Of a stretch of DNA of 6,549 nucleotides, positions 1 through 4,913 are shown in pieces. The stretch is from contig JACQGS010000057.1 in assembly GCA_016199405.1 (NCBI GenBank), positions 1-6,549 of the forward strand. The letters run 5' to 3'. Each line of letters begins with the position of its first letter. The first letter of the stretch is position 1. Origin of the DNA: Chloroflexota bacterium. Lineage in GTDB: Bacteria; Chloroflexota; Anaerolineae; UBA4142. The notes under the pieces were generated by a model that made no database searches, was not told where the DNA came from, and saw only the letters and a program-made list of their open reading frames with translations. Made by a program: the position numbers and the translations under genes.

Positions 1-924
1 GAAGACGAATCGAAAAACGTCATTATCAAAACGGTCGGCGAGCCAAGGAAATTCGACTTTGATCCCGCCGCGCATTGGGATTTGGGTCCCGCGCTCGGCA
101 TCATTGATTTCGAACGCGGCATCAAACTTGCCGGGTCGCGCTTTTACGTTTTGCGCGATGCCGGCGCGAAGCTGCAACGCGCGCTGATTCAATGGATGCT
201 CGACTTGCACGACGCGCAGGGCTATCGCGAAGTGTACCCGCCGTTCATGGTGCGCGAGCAAATTCTTTTTGGCGCGGGGCAATTGCCAAAATTCCGCGAC
301 AATCTTTTTCGCGATTACGAGCGCGATGCGTGGATGGTGCCGACCGCCGAAGTGCCGATCACCGGTATGCACGCGGACGAAATTCTCGACGCCGCGCAAT
401 TGCCGTTGAATTACGTCGCGTATACGCCGTGCTTTCGCAAAGAGCCGATGAGCGCGGGTAAGGATGTGCGCGGCATCAAACGCGGCTTTCAGTTTGATAA
501 AGTCGAGATGTACAAGTTCTGCTTGCCGGAAAATTCGGAAGCCGAACTCGAAACGTTGCTCAAGCACGCGGAGGAAACCGCTGCCGCGCTCGGGTTTATG
601 TACCGCGTCAAATCGCTTTGCACCGGCGATTTAGGATTTGCCGCGCACAAGACCTACGACATCGAAGTGTGGGCGCCCGGTTGCAACGAATGGCTCGAAG
701 TATCGTCGTGCTCGAACGTCGGCGAGTTTCAGGCGCGCCGTGCGAATATTCGCATGCGCCGCGCTGCCGGCGCGCGGACGGAATTTCCGCATACGTTGAA
801 TGGTTCGGGACTCGGCTTGCCGCGCACGCTCATCGCGGTGATGGAAAATTATCAGCAAAAAGATGGAAGCCTGGTAGTGCCAGAGGTGTTGCGAGCGTAT
901 GTGAAGGCAGATGTAATTCGGTAG
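1..924 (+). CDS. serS: Seryl-tRNA synthetase, 3' part (5' end outside window)
   Basis: Class II aminoacyl-tRNA synthetase that charges tRNA-Ser (and tRNA-Sec) with serine in the cytoplasm. The frame is open from base 1, so about 307 C-terminal codons are present, and the N-terminal coiled-coil arm that grips the tRNA is mostly missing. The catalytic domain is complete: motif 1 region (GSRFYVLRDAGAKL, about 136-177), the TAEVP serine-binding loop near 340-355, motif 2 beginning CFRKE at 430 and running through FDKVEMYKF to about 525, the EVSSCSNVGEFQARR segment near 700-740, and motif 3 GLGLPRTLIAVMENYQ from about 808. The C-terminus PEVLRAYV is typical of the family. The TAG stop at 922-924 lies at the edge of a short hairpin repeat, so the last few residues (KADVIR) may not be ancestral. 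The next gene starts 58 bp downstream on the same strand. Identification is secure from the motifs. Confidence 0.96.
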   Translation, partial: EDESKNVIIKTVGEPRKFDFDPAAHWDLGPALGIIDFERGIKLAGSRFYVLRDAGAKLQRALIQWMLDLHDAQGYREVYPPFMVREQILFGAGQLPKFRDNLFRDYERDAWMVPTAEVPITGMHADEILDAAQLPLNYVAYTPCFRKEPMSAGKDVRGIKRGFQFDKVEMYKFCLPENSEAELETLLKHAEETAAALGFMYRVKSLCTGDLGFAAHKTYDIEVWAPGCNEWLEVSSCSNVGEFQARRANIRMRRAAGARTEFPHTLNGSGLGLPRTLIAVMENYQQKDGSLVVPEVLRAYVKADVIR

Positions 925-947
925 GGGCGATGCCTTGTGCTCGCCCT
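922..947. repeat. Short hairpin repeat overlapping the serS stop
   Basis: GGGCGA (925-930) pairs with TCGCCC (941-946) around a 10-nt loop. The flanking GTAGGGGCGA...TCGCCC text resembles a dispersed palindrome often seen at gene borders in Chloroflexota-like genomes (recollection, not searched). No T-run follows, so it is a poor candidate for an intrinsic terminator. The serS stop codon is part of this element. Confidence 0.45.
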
Positions 948-965
948 CGTATTGCGTATTGCGTA
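948..965. repeat. 7-bp tandem array, cgtattg x2.5
   Basis: CGTATTG is repeated at 948 and 955 and followed by a partial unit CGTA (962-965). A small inverted repeat (GCGT/ACGC, 961-971) follows. The array lies in the 58-bp gap between serS and the methyltransferase gene. It leaves no recognisable Shine-Dalgarno sequence ahead of the downstream start. Confidence 0.5.
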
Positions 966-982
966 AGACGCAAGCGCGAAAA

Positions 983-2371
983 ATGGACGTGAAAATCGCA
1001 AATCCAAAATCCGAAATCGGAAATCTAAAATTAACCGGCATGTCATACGGTGGCGAGGCGGTCGGGCGCGATGAAACCGGGCGTGTTGTCTTTGTGCCGT
1101 ACGCGATTGCCGGCGAAACGGTGCGCGTCGAAATCGTCGAGGCGAAAAAAAATTTCGCGCGTGGGCGCGTCGTTGAGATTTTGGAAGCATCGCCGGCGCG
1201 CGTGACGCCGCGGTGCGAGCATTTTGCCTCACCCCCTGACCCCCTCTCCCGACGAACTGCGTCGGGAGAGGGGGAATGGGGACGGGGGGTAGGGGGTGAG
1301 GCGTGTGGGGGTTGTCAATGGCAGCATATTGCGTACGACGCGCAGTTGAAATTCAAAACCGAGATCGTGCGCGAGCAATTCGCGCGCATTGGCAAAATGG
1401 CGGACGCACCGGTGCGCGATACGATCGGAATGCGCGAGCCGTGGCGGTATCGCAACCACGCGCAATTTGTTCTCGACGACGCGGGGCAACTGTGCTATCG
1501 CGCGTTTGAATCGCATCGGCTCGTGCGCATCAACGAATGCCACATCATTCATCCGCTCGTGCATGAGCTTTTTCGTGCGGTCGAACTCGCCGGCGCGGAT
1601 TTTGCCGGCGTCACGCTGCGCGCGGGAACGCAGACCGGCGAGAAGATGATTGTTTTGGATTCGCGGGACGACGAGCCGCCGGAAATCGAAATTGATGAAG
1701 CCGCGTCGATCGCGTTCCAAGTGCCGAGCGGCGAAACGGTCGCGCTGATTGGAAAAGAAAAGTTGACCGAGAGATTGAGAGATCAAGTGTTTGCCATTTC
1801 GCCGGCAGCATTTTTCCAAGTGAATACGGAAATGGCAGAGCACCTCGTGACGCTCGTGGAAAAATATCTCGCGCCGCGCCCGAGCGAGACCTTGCTCGAC
1901 GCGTACGGCGGTGTCGGCATATTTGGCTTGTTGTTCGCGCCGCGCGTCGCGCGCGTGATCGAGATCGAGGAGAATCCGCGCGCGTTGGACGATGTGCGCG
2001 CAAATGCCGCGTCCTTCGACTCCGCCCCGCATTCTGAGCGGAACGAAGTGGAGTCGAAGAACGGGAGGCTCCGCTCAGGACGCCTAGAATTTCACGCGGG
2101 CAGAGTAGAATTTATTTTGCCGCGCCTCGATGCGCCAATTGACATCGTCGTCGCCGACCCGCCGCGCGCCGGCATCGAGCCGCGCGCGCTGTCCGCGCTC
2201 ATCGCGGAAAAGCCGCGCGCGCTGGCGTACGTCTCGTGCGATCCGGCAACGCTCGCGCGTGATGCGCGGCGATTGGTAGATGGCGGCTATCGCTTAATCG
2301 AAGTGCAACCAGTGGATATGTTTCCGCAGACGTATCATATCGAATGTGTGGCGCATTTCGCGCGAGAATAA
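983..2371 (+). CDS. rlmD: TRAM-domain 23S rRNA (uracil-5-)-methyltransferase, RlmD/RumA family, with two in-frame repeat inserts
   Basis: SAM-dependent enzyme that makes 5-methyluridine in 23S rRNA (COG2265 family). The ATG at 983 is chosen because the TRAM beta-barrel (KLTGMSYGGEAVGR to VVEILEA, about 1028-1190) needs residues ahead of the alternative ATG at 1040; a TTG-like start at 935 would add only repeat-derived text. The Fe-S cysteines are C (1214), CGGC (1304-1315) and C in INECHIIHP (about 1537). The methyltransferase fold shows ISPAAFFQVNTE (near 1797), motif I LLDAYGGVGIFGL (near 1893), DPPRAGIEPRA (near 2156) and the catalytic cysteine in YVSCDPATLARD (codon 2237-2239), ending HIECVAHF. 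At 462 residues it is longer than the roughly 400-430 usual for the family. The excess sits in two palindromic elements at 1226-1302 and 2012-2083, both in frame and free of stops. Every catalytic motif is intact, so the gene is probably functional. RlmD versus an RlmC or RlmCD specificity cannot be decided from sequence. Confidence 0.93.
   Translation: MDVKIANPKSEIGNLKLTGMSYGGEAVGRDETGRVVFVPYAIAGETVRVEIVEAKKNFARGRVVEILEASPARVTPRCEHFASPPDPLSRRTASGEGEWGRGVGGEACGGCQWQHIAYDAQLKFKTEIVREQFARIGKMADAPVRDTIGMREPWRYRNHAQFVLDDAGQLCYRAFESHRLVRINECHIIHPLVHELFRAVELAGADFAGVTLRAGTQTGEKMIVLDSRDDEPPEIEIDEAASIAFQVPSGETVALIGKEKLTERLRDQVFAISPAAFFQVNTEMAEHLVTLVEKYLAPRPSETLLDAYGGVGIFGLLFAPRVARVIEIEENPRALDDVRANAASFDSAPHSERNEVESKNGRLRSGRLEFHAGRVEFILPRLDAPIDIVVADPPRAGIEPRALSALIAEKPRALAYVSCDPATLARDARRLVDGGYRLIEVQPVDMFPQTYHIECVAHFARE
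993..1032. repeat. 7-bp tandem array, aaatcNN x5.7, coding the methyltransferase N-terminus
   Basis: Units AAATCGC, AAATCCA, AAATCCG, AAATCGG and AAATCTA follow one another at exactly 7 bp from 993 to 1027, then a partial AAATT. The array is read in frame as the IANPKSEIGNLKL part of the methyltransferase. Its last residues appear to supply the first strand of the TRAM barrel. Similar AAATCC-type text is common between genes in many environmental bacteria (general recollection). Confidence 0.6.
1226..1302. repeat. 77-bp palindromic element inserted in frame in the Fe-S motif
   Basis: The outer arms are an exact 12-bp inverted repeat, GCCTCACCCCCT (1226-1237) against AGGGGGTGAGGC (1291-1302). 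The inner stem is a perfect 15 bp, 1240-1254 against 1260-1274, with a 5-nt loop AACTG. The composition (C-rich then G-rich runs) differs sharply from the surrounding gene. It is translated in frame as 26 residues (A98-A123 counted from base 935, beginning ASPPDPLSRR), between CEHF and CGGC. About 24 of these exceed the family's usual C-x5-C spacing. The repeat type resembles CCTCACCCCCT-type dispersed palindromes of bacterial genomes (recollection). Confidence 0.85.
2012..2083. repeat. Composite inverted-repeat element inserted in frame in the methyltransferase domain
   Basis: Two interleaved inverted repeats are visible. CTTCGACTCC (2014-2023) matches GGAGTCGAAG (2050-2059), and CTGAGCGGA (2034-2042) matches TCCGCTCAG (2070-2078). 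The segment is translated as roughly SFDSAPHSERNEVESKNGRLRSGR, between RANAA and LEFHAG. Related methyltransferases have only about six residues there, so some 18 are extra. The CATTCTGAGCGGAACGAAG text matches a dispersed element type I recall from other bacterial genomes. The edges are approximate. Confidence 0.7.
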
Positions 2372-2373
2372 AC

Positions 2374-2396
2374 CGCAGAGACGCAGAGGCGCAGAG
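2374..2396. repeat. 8-bp tandem array, cgcagagN x3
   Basis: CGCAGAG occurs at 2374, 2382 and 2390, an exact 8-bp period, starting two bases after the methyltransferase stop (2369-2371). It is non-coding. No stem and T-run is seen here, so no terminator is apparent for the upstream gene. Confidence 0.6.
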
Positions 2397-2403
2397 AAAA
2401 TCT

Positions 2404-2441
2404 TTCGTGTGCTTTCGTGTCCTTTCGCGTCTTTATGAATC
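2404..2441. repeat. 10-bp period element, ttcgtgt-type, copy 1
   Basis: TTCGTGT, TTCGTGT and TTCGCGT begin at 2404, 2414 and 2424, and the block ends in ATGAATC (2435-2441) just ahead of the ribosome binding site of the DUF2277 gene. A second copy with the same period and the same ATGAATC end lies at 3555-3588, ahead of the pentapeptide gene. Confidence 0.6.
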
Positions 2442-2457
2442 TTGAAAGGAATCCAAA

Positions 2458-2667
2458 ATGTGCCGAAGCATCAAAACATTGCGCCGACCGAACGAATTGC
2501 CGACGAATGACGAATTGCAAGCCGCCGCATTGCAATTCGTTCGCAAAGTGTCTGGCTACCGCGCGCCGTCGCGCGCAAATGAAGAAGCATTCAATCGCGC
2601 AGTTCAGGAAATCGCGGCAAGCACGCGGGTGTTATTGAGCTCGGTTTCGAAAGCAAGCAGTTCCTGA
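2458..2667 (+). CDS. Small DUF2277-family protein
   Basis: A 69-residue protein whose first two thirds (MCRSIKTLRR, then DELQAAALQFVRKVSGYRAPSRANEEAFNRAVQEIAA) fit the DUF2277 family: an opening MCR-IKTL followed by a helical stretch with ALQFVRKVSG and a conserved AN--AF-RAV. The family has no established function. Start ATG 2458 is well supported by AAAGGA at 2445-2450 with 7-nt spacing. The C-terminus (LLSSVSKASSS) is short and low in complexity. Homologues usually continue with a charged tail, so the 3' end may be truncated or replaced by the unexplained sequence downstream. It lies 86 bp after the methyltransferase gene on the same strand with a repeat block between, so co-transcription is possible but not shown. 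Confidence 0.85.
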   Translation: MCRSIKTLRRPNELPTNDELQAAALQFVRKVSGYRAPSRANEEAFNRAVQEIAASTRVLLSSVSKASSS

Positions 2668-2774
2668 AGTCGATCTGGATGGAAGGAAATCCGGCGGCAG
2701 TTATGAATTGGCGGGATTCAGTCCGTGAATTCGTTTCCGCAGACGGTTCCTATCAAGTCCGTGAGTTGGTTTGA
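2583..2774 (+). other. Unrecognised open stretch overlapping the DUF2277 3' end
   Basis: A frame different from DUF2277 stays open for 63 codons to TGA at 2772-2774. From about 2634 the translation looks protein-like (ELGFESKQFLKSIW, then NWRDSVREFVSADG and QVRELV). There is an internal ATG at 2679 (AAGGA only downstream of it) and no usable upstream start. It could be the remnant 3' end of a lost gene or simply a stop-free repeat. I do not recognise a family. The rest of 2668-2808 holds no other gene that I can see. Confidence 0.2.
2720..2772. repeat. 17-bp imperfect direct repeat, 36-bp spacing
   Basis: AGTCCGTGAATTCGTTT (2720-2736) recurs as AGTCCGTGAGTTGGTTT (2756-2772), 15 of 17 bases identical. 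The 36-bp spacing keeps frame, so the open stretch reads VREFV and then VRELV twelve residues later. It may be part of another dispersed intergenic element. Confidence 0.45.
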
Positions 2775-2808
2775 GGATTAGCCACAGGGGGGCACGAGAA
2801 AAACATTG

Positions 2809-2836
2809 TTGACTAGCGCGTAAATGTTCGTATACT
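2809..2836 (+). promoter_or_regulatory. Sigma-70-type promoter for the toxin-antitoxin operon
   Basis: TTGACT (-35, 2809-2814) and TATACT (-10, 2831-2836) are separated by 16 bp. The predicted transcription start is near 2843, about 10 nt before the ATG at 2853, so the leader is very short. GAGAGGTGA (2841-2849) would serve as ribosome binding site if transcription starts at its upstream edge. VapBC operons are usually repressed by their own complex at this position; no clear operator palindrome was identified. Confidence 0.6.
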
Positions 2837-2852
2837 TGCCGAGAGGTGAAGT

Positions 2853-3086
2853 ATGGACAGTTTTCGAGTCGAGAGAATAGTTCCCAAAAGCCGGACAATA
2901 ACCATCAATAAGCTGCCGTTCCGCTCGGGCGAAAAAGTCCAAGTTGTTGTCAAAAGCCAAAAACGCACATCTCTCTCCCAATCCACCGCGAGCGCAATAC
3001 TCAAACATGCGGGCAAGTGGGTTGGGAAAGATCTGGAACAGCGCCTCGGAGAAGTTTACGCGACGCGCGCGCTAGCGGAATTCTGA
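2853..3086 (+). CDS. Putative antitoxin of a VapBC-type module
   Basis: A 77-residue protein directly upstream of a PIN toxin. The N-terminal half (VERIVPKSRTITINKLPF, then SGEKVQVVV, about residues 6-33) has the strand-rich shape of small antitoxins that precede VapC in cyanobacteria and Chloroflexota: an ITI-LPF--GE-V-V-V pattern, possibly AbrB-like, though the family is not certain. The C-terminal half (ILKHAGKWVGKDLEQRLGEVYATRALAEF) is helical and would wrap and block the toxin active site. The start is supported by GAGAGGTGA at 2841-2849 and by the promoter just upstream. The stop (3084-3086) is followed after 3 bases by the toxin ATG, the tight coupling expected for this operon. Codon use is less gcg-biased than in neighbouring genes, which suggests acquisition by transfer. 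Confidence 0.75.
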   Translation: MDSFRVERIVPKSRTITINKLPFRSGEKVQVVVKSQKRTSLSQSTASAILKHAGKWVGKDLEQRLGEVYATRALAEF

Positions 3087-3089
3087 AAA

Positions 3090-3548
3090 ATGTATCTACT
3101 CGACACCAACCACTGCAGCCGACTCCTGCAAGGACACCCGAGCGTCACACAAAGGTTATCTTTGCTGGGTGATGCCACCGTCACAACGTGCGTAATTGTT
3201 CAAGGTGAGTTGGTTTTCATGGCGCAAAAATCGCGAGCACGGGCAGCCAATCTCCAGCAGGTAAGGGAGATGCTTTCTCAAATGCATGTCCACTCTGTAG
3301 ATCATGAGACGGCAAATATCTACGGCAAACTCAAAACCGACATCCTCGATCGTTTCGGACCCAAGGAAAAGTCCAAACGAAGTGGCATAAGGACCGAACG
3401 ACTTGGCTTTGCGGAAAATGATATCTGGATCGCCGCTGTAGCGTTACGACATGGACTTGTCCTAGTCTCGGCGGATAGTGATTTCGACCGAATAAAGCAA
3501 GTGAGCAACTTGATGGTTGAAAAGTGGTGGTCGCCTGAGATGGACTAG
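3090..3548 (+). CDS. vapC: PIN-domain ribonuclease toxin, VapC family
   Basis: A 152-residue PIN-domain endoribonuclease. Such toxins cleave tRNA or rRNA when released from the antitoxin. The acidic Mg-binding residues are all present: D5 in YLLDTN, E40 in VQGELVF, D111 in ENDIWIAA, and D129 in SADSDFDRI. The segment RFGPKEKSKR (about 88-97) and the SADSDF end are characteristic of the large VapC subgroup often annotated as tRNA(fMet)-specific. Length is slightly above the usual 130-140. There is no strong Shine-Dalgarno before ATG 3090, so translation probably couples to the antitoxin frame ending 3 bases earlier. An intact catalytic set suggests an active toxin. Substrate cannot be read from the sequence. 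Confidence 0.92.
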   Translation: MYLLDTNHCSRLLQGHPSVTQRLSLLGDATVTTCVIVQGELVFMAQKSRARAANLQQVREMLSQMHVHSVDHETANIYGKLKTDILDRFGPKEKSKRSGIRTERLGFAENDIWIAAVALRHGLVLVSADSDFDRIKQVSNLMVEKWWSPEMD

Positions 3549-3554
3549 ATTCTC

Positions 3555-3588
3555 TTCGTGTCCATTCGTGTTCCTTCATGGATGAATC
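3555..3588. repeat. 10-bp period element, ttcgtgt-type, copy 2
   Basis: TTCGTG at 3555, TTCGTG at 3565 and TTCATG at 3575 keep a 10-bp period, and the block ends in ATGAATC (3582-3588), touching the ATG of the pentapeptide gene. It is related to 2404-2441 in unit, period and end. GGATGA (3580-3585) within it is the only candidate ribosome binding site for the next gene. Confidence 0.55.
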
Positions 3589-4119
3589 ATGACCCCCCAA
3601 GACCTCATCACGCGGTACAACAAAGGCGAGCGCGATTTTGCGAACGCCGAACTCGCCGGCGCGGATTTGCGCGAAGCGACGCTGCGCGGCATCATTTTGC
3701 GCGGCGCGAATTTGGAAAAAGCAAATTTGAGTTGGGCGAATATGGAAGAAGCCGATTTGTCCGACGCCAAACTCGTGGGCGCGACCTTGCAAGCCACGCA
3801 TTTGCGCGCGGCGAATCTGACGAACGCAAATTTGCAGAACGCGCGCATGAAAACGTGCGGCTTGAACGAAGCCAATTTGACCGGAGCGAATTTAAAGAGC
3901 GCGGTGCTCGTCGGCGCGAAACTGCAAAGCGCGAAATTGCACGGCGCGGATTTTTCGCGCACGCATCTCGACGGCGCGGATTTTACCGGCGCGGATTCGA
4001 GCGGCATCAATTTGACGTTTGCCGAACTCGGGAATGTGATCGGATTGGAAATTGCGGAAGGACAGAAATCGTGGAAGGCAGTGGATAAAGAGGATAAACC
4101 GGCGACGCCGGTCGAATAG
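3589..4119 (+). CDS. Pentapeptide-repeat protein
   Basis: A 176-residue protein made almost wholly of pentapeptide repeats A(D/N)LXX. From RDFAN (residues 15-19) to AELGN (145-149) I can parse 27 consecutive pentads with no insertion, enough for nearly seven turns of a right-handed quadrilateral beta-helix. The N-terminal cap MTPQDLITRYNKGE and C-terminal tail GLEIAEGQKSWKAVDKED flank it. No signal peptide or membrane segment is seen, so it is likely cytoplasmic. The family role is protein interaction, and some members (Qnr, MfpA) mimic DNA and bind gyrase; the loop insertions that mark Qnr are absent, so that role is not inferred. The start ATG 3589 fits the N-terminal cap; the only ribosome site candidate, GGATGA, is unusually close (3 nt). 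Ends at a strong terminator. Confidence 0.93.
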   Translation: MTPQDLITRYNKGERDFANAELAGADLREATLRGIILRGANLEKANLSWANMEEADLSDAKLVGATLQATHLRAANLTNANLQNARMKTCGLNEANLTGANLKSAVLVGAKLQSAKLHGADFSRTHLDGADFTGADSSGINLTFAELGNVIGLEIAEGQKSWKAVDKEDKPATPVE

Positions 4120-4135
4120 CCGATGCAAAAAAAGT

Positions 4136-4164
4136 GAGGGCAGTCGCAAGACTGCCCTCGGTTT
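4136..4164. terminator. Bidirectional intrinsic terminator
   Basis: A perfect 10-bp stem, GAGGGCAGTC (4136-4145) with GACTGCCCTC (4150-4159), is closed by a GCAA tetraloop. It is followed by GGTTTATTATTT on the plus strand and preceded by an A-run (4127-4133), which gives a U-run on the minus strand. It sits between the convergent pentapeptide gene and the minus-strand exported-protein gene, and can serve both. Confidence 0.8.
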
Positions 4165-4165
4165 A

Positions 4166-4825
4166 TTATTTGCCTTTGTGATCGTCGCCGTGTTCGTTTT
4201 CTTTGCCGTGATCGTCGGGCTTGCCTTTATCGTCGCCGTGATCGTCGGGCTTGCCTTTGTCATCGCCGCGTTCACCACTCGGATTGGTATTACCGTTTTC
4301 ACTTCCATTTTCTTTGCCGCGCGTCGGTTGCGGAGTTTGCGATTGAATTCCCGCGCCGCGTGTCGGTTGCGGAGTTTGTGATTGAATCCTCGCGCCGCGT
4401 GGCGGCTCGGGAGTCTTTGTTTTGTCTCTGCCGGAAATTGTCGCGCCGAGATTGTCGCCGTGCAAGCCCGGCTTTACTTTTAGTTCATGCGCAATCTCGC
4501 CCCAGCCCATGCCATCGGCGCGCATTGCTTGGATTTCCTCCGCCGATGCGCCGGTTTTTTCGGCGAAGTAGAGCGCGTGAAAGATTTGCCCCCAGCCGTG
4601 TAATTTGTCTTCCAGTTCCTTGACGAGCGCGGAATCAATATCAAACCGCTCGACGAGCGCATCAACATGTTTTTGCGCGCCCGGGGTTGGCGACACCGTT
4701 GGCGTCGTCGCCGCTTGGAGCGCGGGCGCGTTCGGCAAACTCGTTGCCGGCGCGGCGCTGACGATATTCGCCGCGAACGCGACCGAAGTAAGCATCGCAC
4801 ATACTGCAATCAGAATCTTTGGCAT
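4166..4825 (-). CDS. Exported protein of unknown function with GWG helical motifs and repetitive charged tail
   Basis: A 219-residue protein. Residues 1-24 form a signal peptide (hydrophobic ILIAVCAMLTSVAFA, likely cleavage after VSA), so it is probably secreted or envelope-associated. A Pro/Thr/Ala linker (26-50) leads to a helical domain (about 54-117) with two half-repeats, HGWGQIFHAL (76-85) and MGWGEIAHEL (106-115), 30 residues apart; E/A-rich text such as ASAEEIQAMRADG lies between. The tail from about 130 is low in complexity: RGA-IQSQTPQPT twice, then DDKGKPDDHG twice and a His/Asp/Lys-rich end that might bind metal or polyanions (inference). The start is fixed by a strong GGAGGT ribosome site on the minus strand (complement of 4829-4834). 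It lies 88 bp downstream of rdgB on the same strand. I recall similar GWG domains in Chloroflexota hypothetical proteins; no function is known to me. Confidence 0.8.
   Translation of the reverse strand: MPKILIAVCAMLTSVAFAANIVSAAPATSLPNAPALQAATTPTVSPTPGAQKHVDALVERFDIDSALVKELEDKLHGWGQIFHALYFAEKTGASAEEIQAMRADGMGWGEIAHELKVKPGLHGDNLGATISGRDKTKTPEPPRGARIQSQTPQPTRGAGIQSQTPQPTRGKENGSENGNTNPSGERGDDKGKPDDHGDDKGKPDDHGKENEHGDDHKGK
4205..4264. repeat. 30-bp in-frame tandem duplication
   Basis: Two 30-bp units (4205-4234 and 4235-4264) are 28 of 30 identical and encode DDKGKPDDHG twice on the minus strand. A partial related stretch lies just before, at 4178-4194. The near identity suggests recent slippage duplication within the exported-protein tail. 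Confidence 0.8.
4323..4400. repeat. 39-bp in-frame tandem duplication
   Basis: Two 39-bp units (4323-4361 and 4362-4400), 36 of 39 identical, encode the 13-residue repeat RGA-IQSQTPQPT twice on the minus strand. A third, diverged start (PPRGA) is visible at the N-terminal side. The unit differs from the 30-bp repeat in the same tail. Confidence 0.8.
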
Positions 4826-4913
4826 TCAACCTCCGTTGAAATTATCTCACTCATTCTAAGGTATCGCCGCGGGAATTGATACGAGTACAATAGTCCTAAG
4901 CCGGCGACCCTAT
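4826..4913. other. Intergenic gap between rdgB and the exported-protein gene
   Basis: This 88-bp gap separates two minus-strand genes. Apart from the GGAGGT ribosome site at its left end, I see only weak minus-strand promoter-like hexamers (TAGAAT, GATAAT as read on the minus strand) without a convincing -35 partner. No terminator is seen after rdgB, so read-through is possible. Confidence 0.4.

Noticed and set aside
922..965. Terminator after serS
   Set aside because: The stem is only 6 bp with a 10-nt loop and no T-run follows. It fits a repeat element better.
1229..2032. 267-codon minus-strand open frame within the methyltransferase gene
   Set aside because: It is a shadow of a GC-rich plus-strand gene with clear motifs; its translation shows no domain and runs through the palindromic insert.
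1226..2083. Methyltransferase gene as a pseudogene because of the inserts
   Set aside because: Both inserts keep frame, contain no stop, and leave all cysteines, SAM motifs and the catalytic cysteine intact.
3558..4088. Long open frame in another plus-strand phase over the pentapeptide gene, and a 144-codon open frame on the minus strand (3576-4010)
   Set aside because: The 15-bp codon periodicity of pentapeptide repeats keeps shadow frames open. The translations are Arg/Ala-rich low-complexity text with no family features, while the chosen frame has perfect pentads.
4052..4381. Hydrophobic plus-strand open frame opposite the exported-protein tail, looking like membrane helices
   Set aside because: Its Val/Ile/Phe-rich text is the antisense of Asp/Lys/His-rich codons. 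The minus-strand gene has a signal peptide, a strong ribosome site and a terminator.
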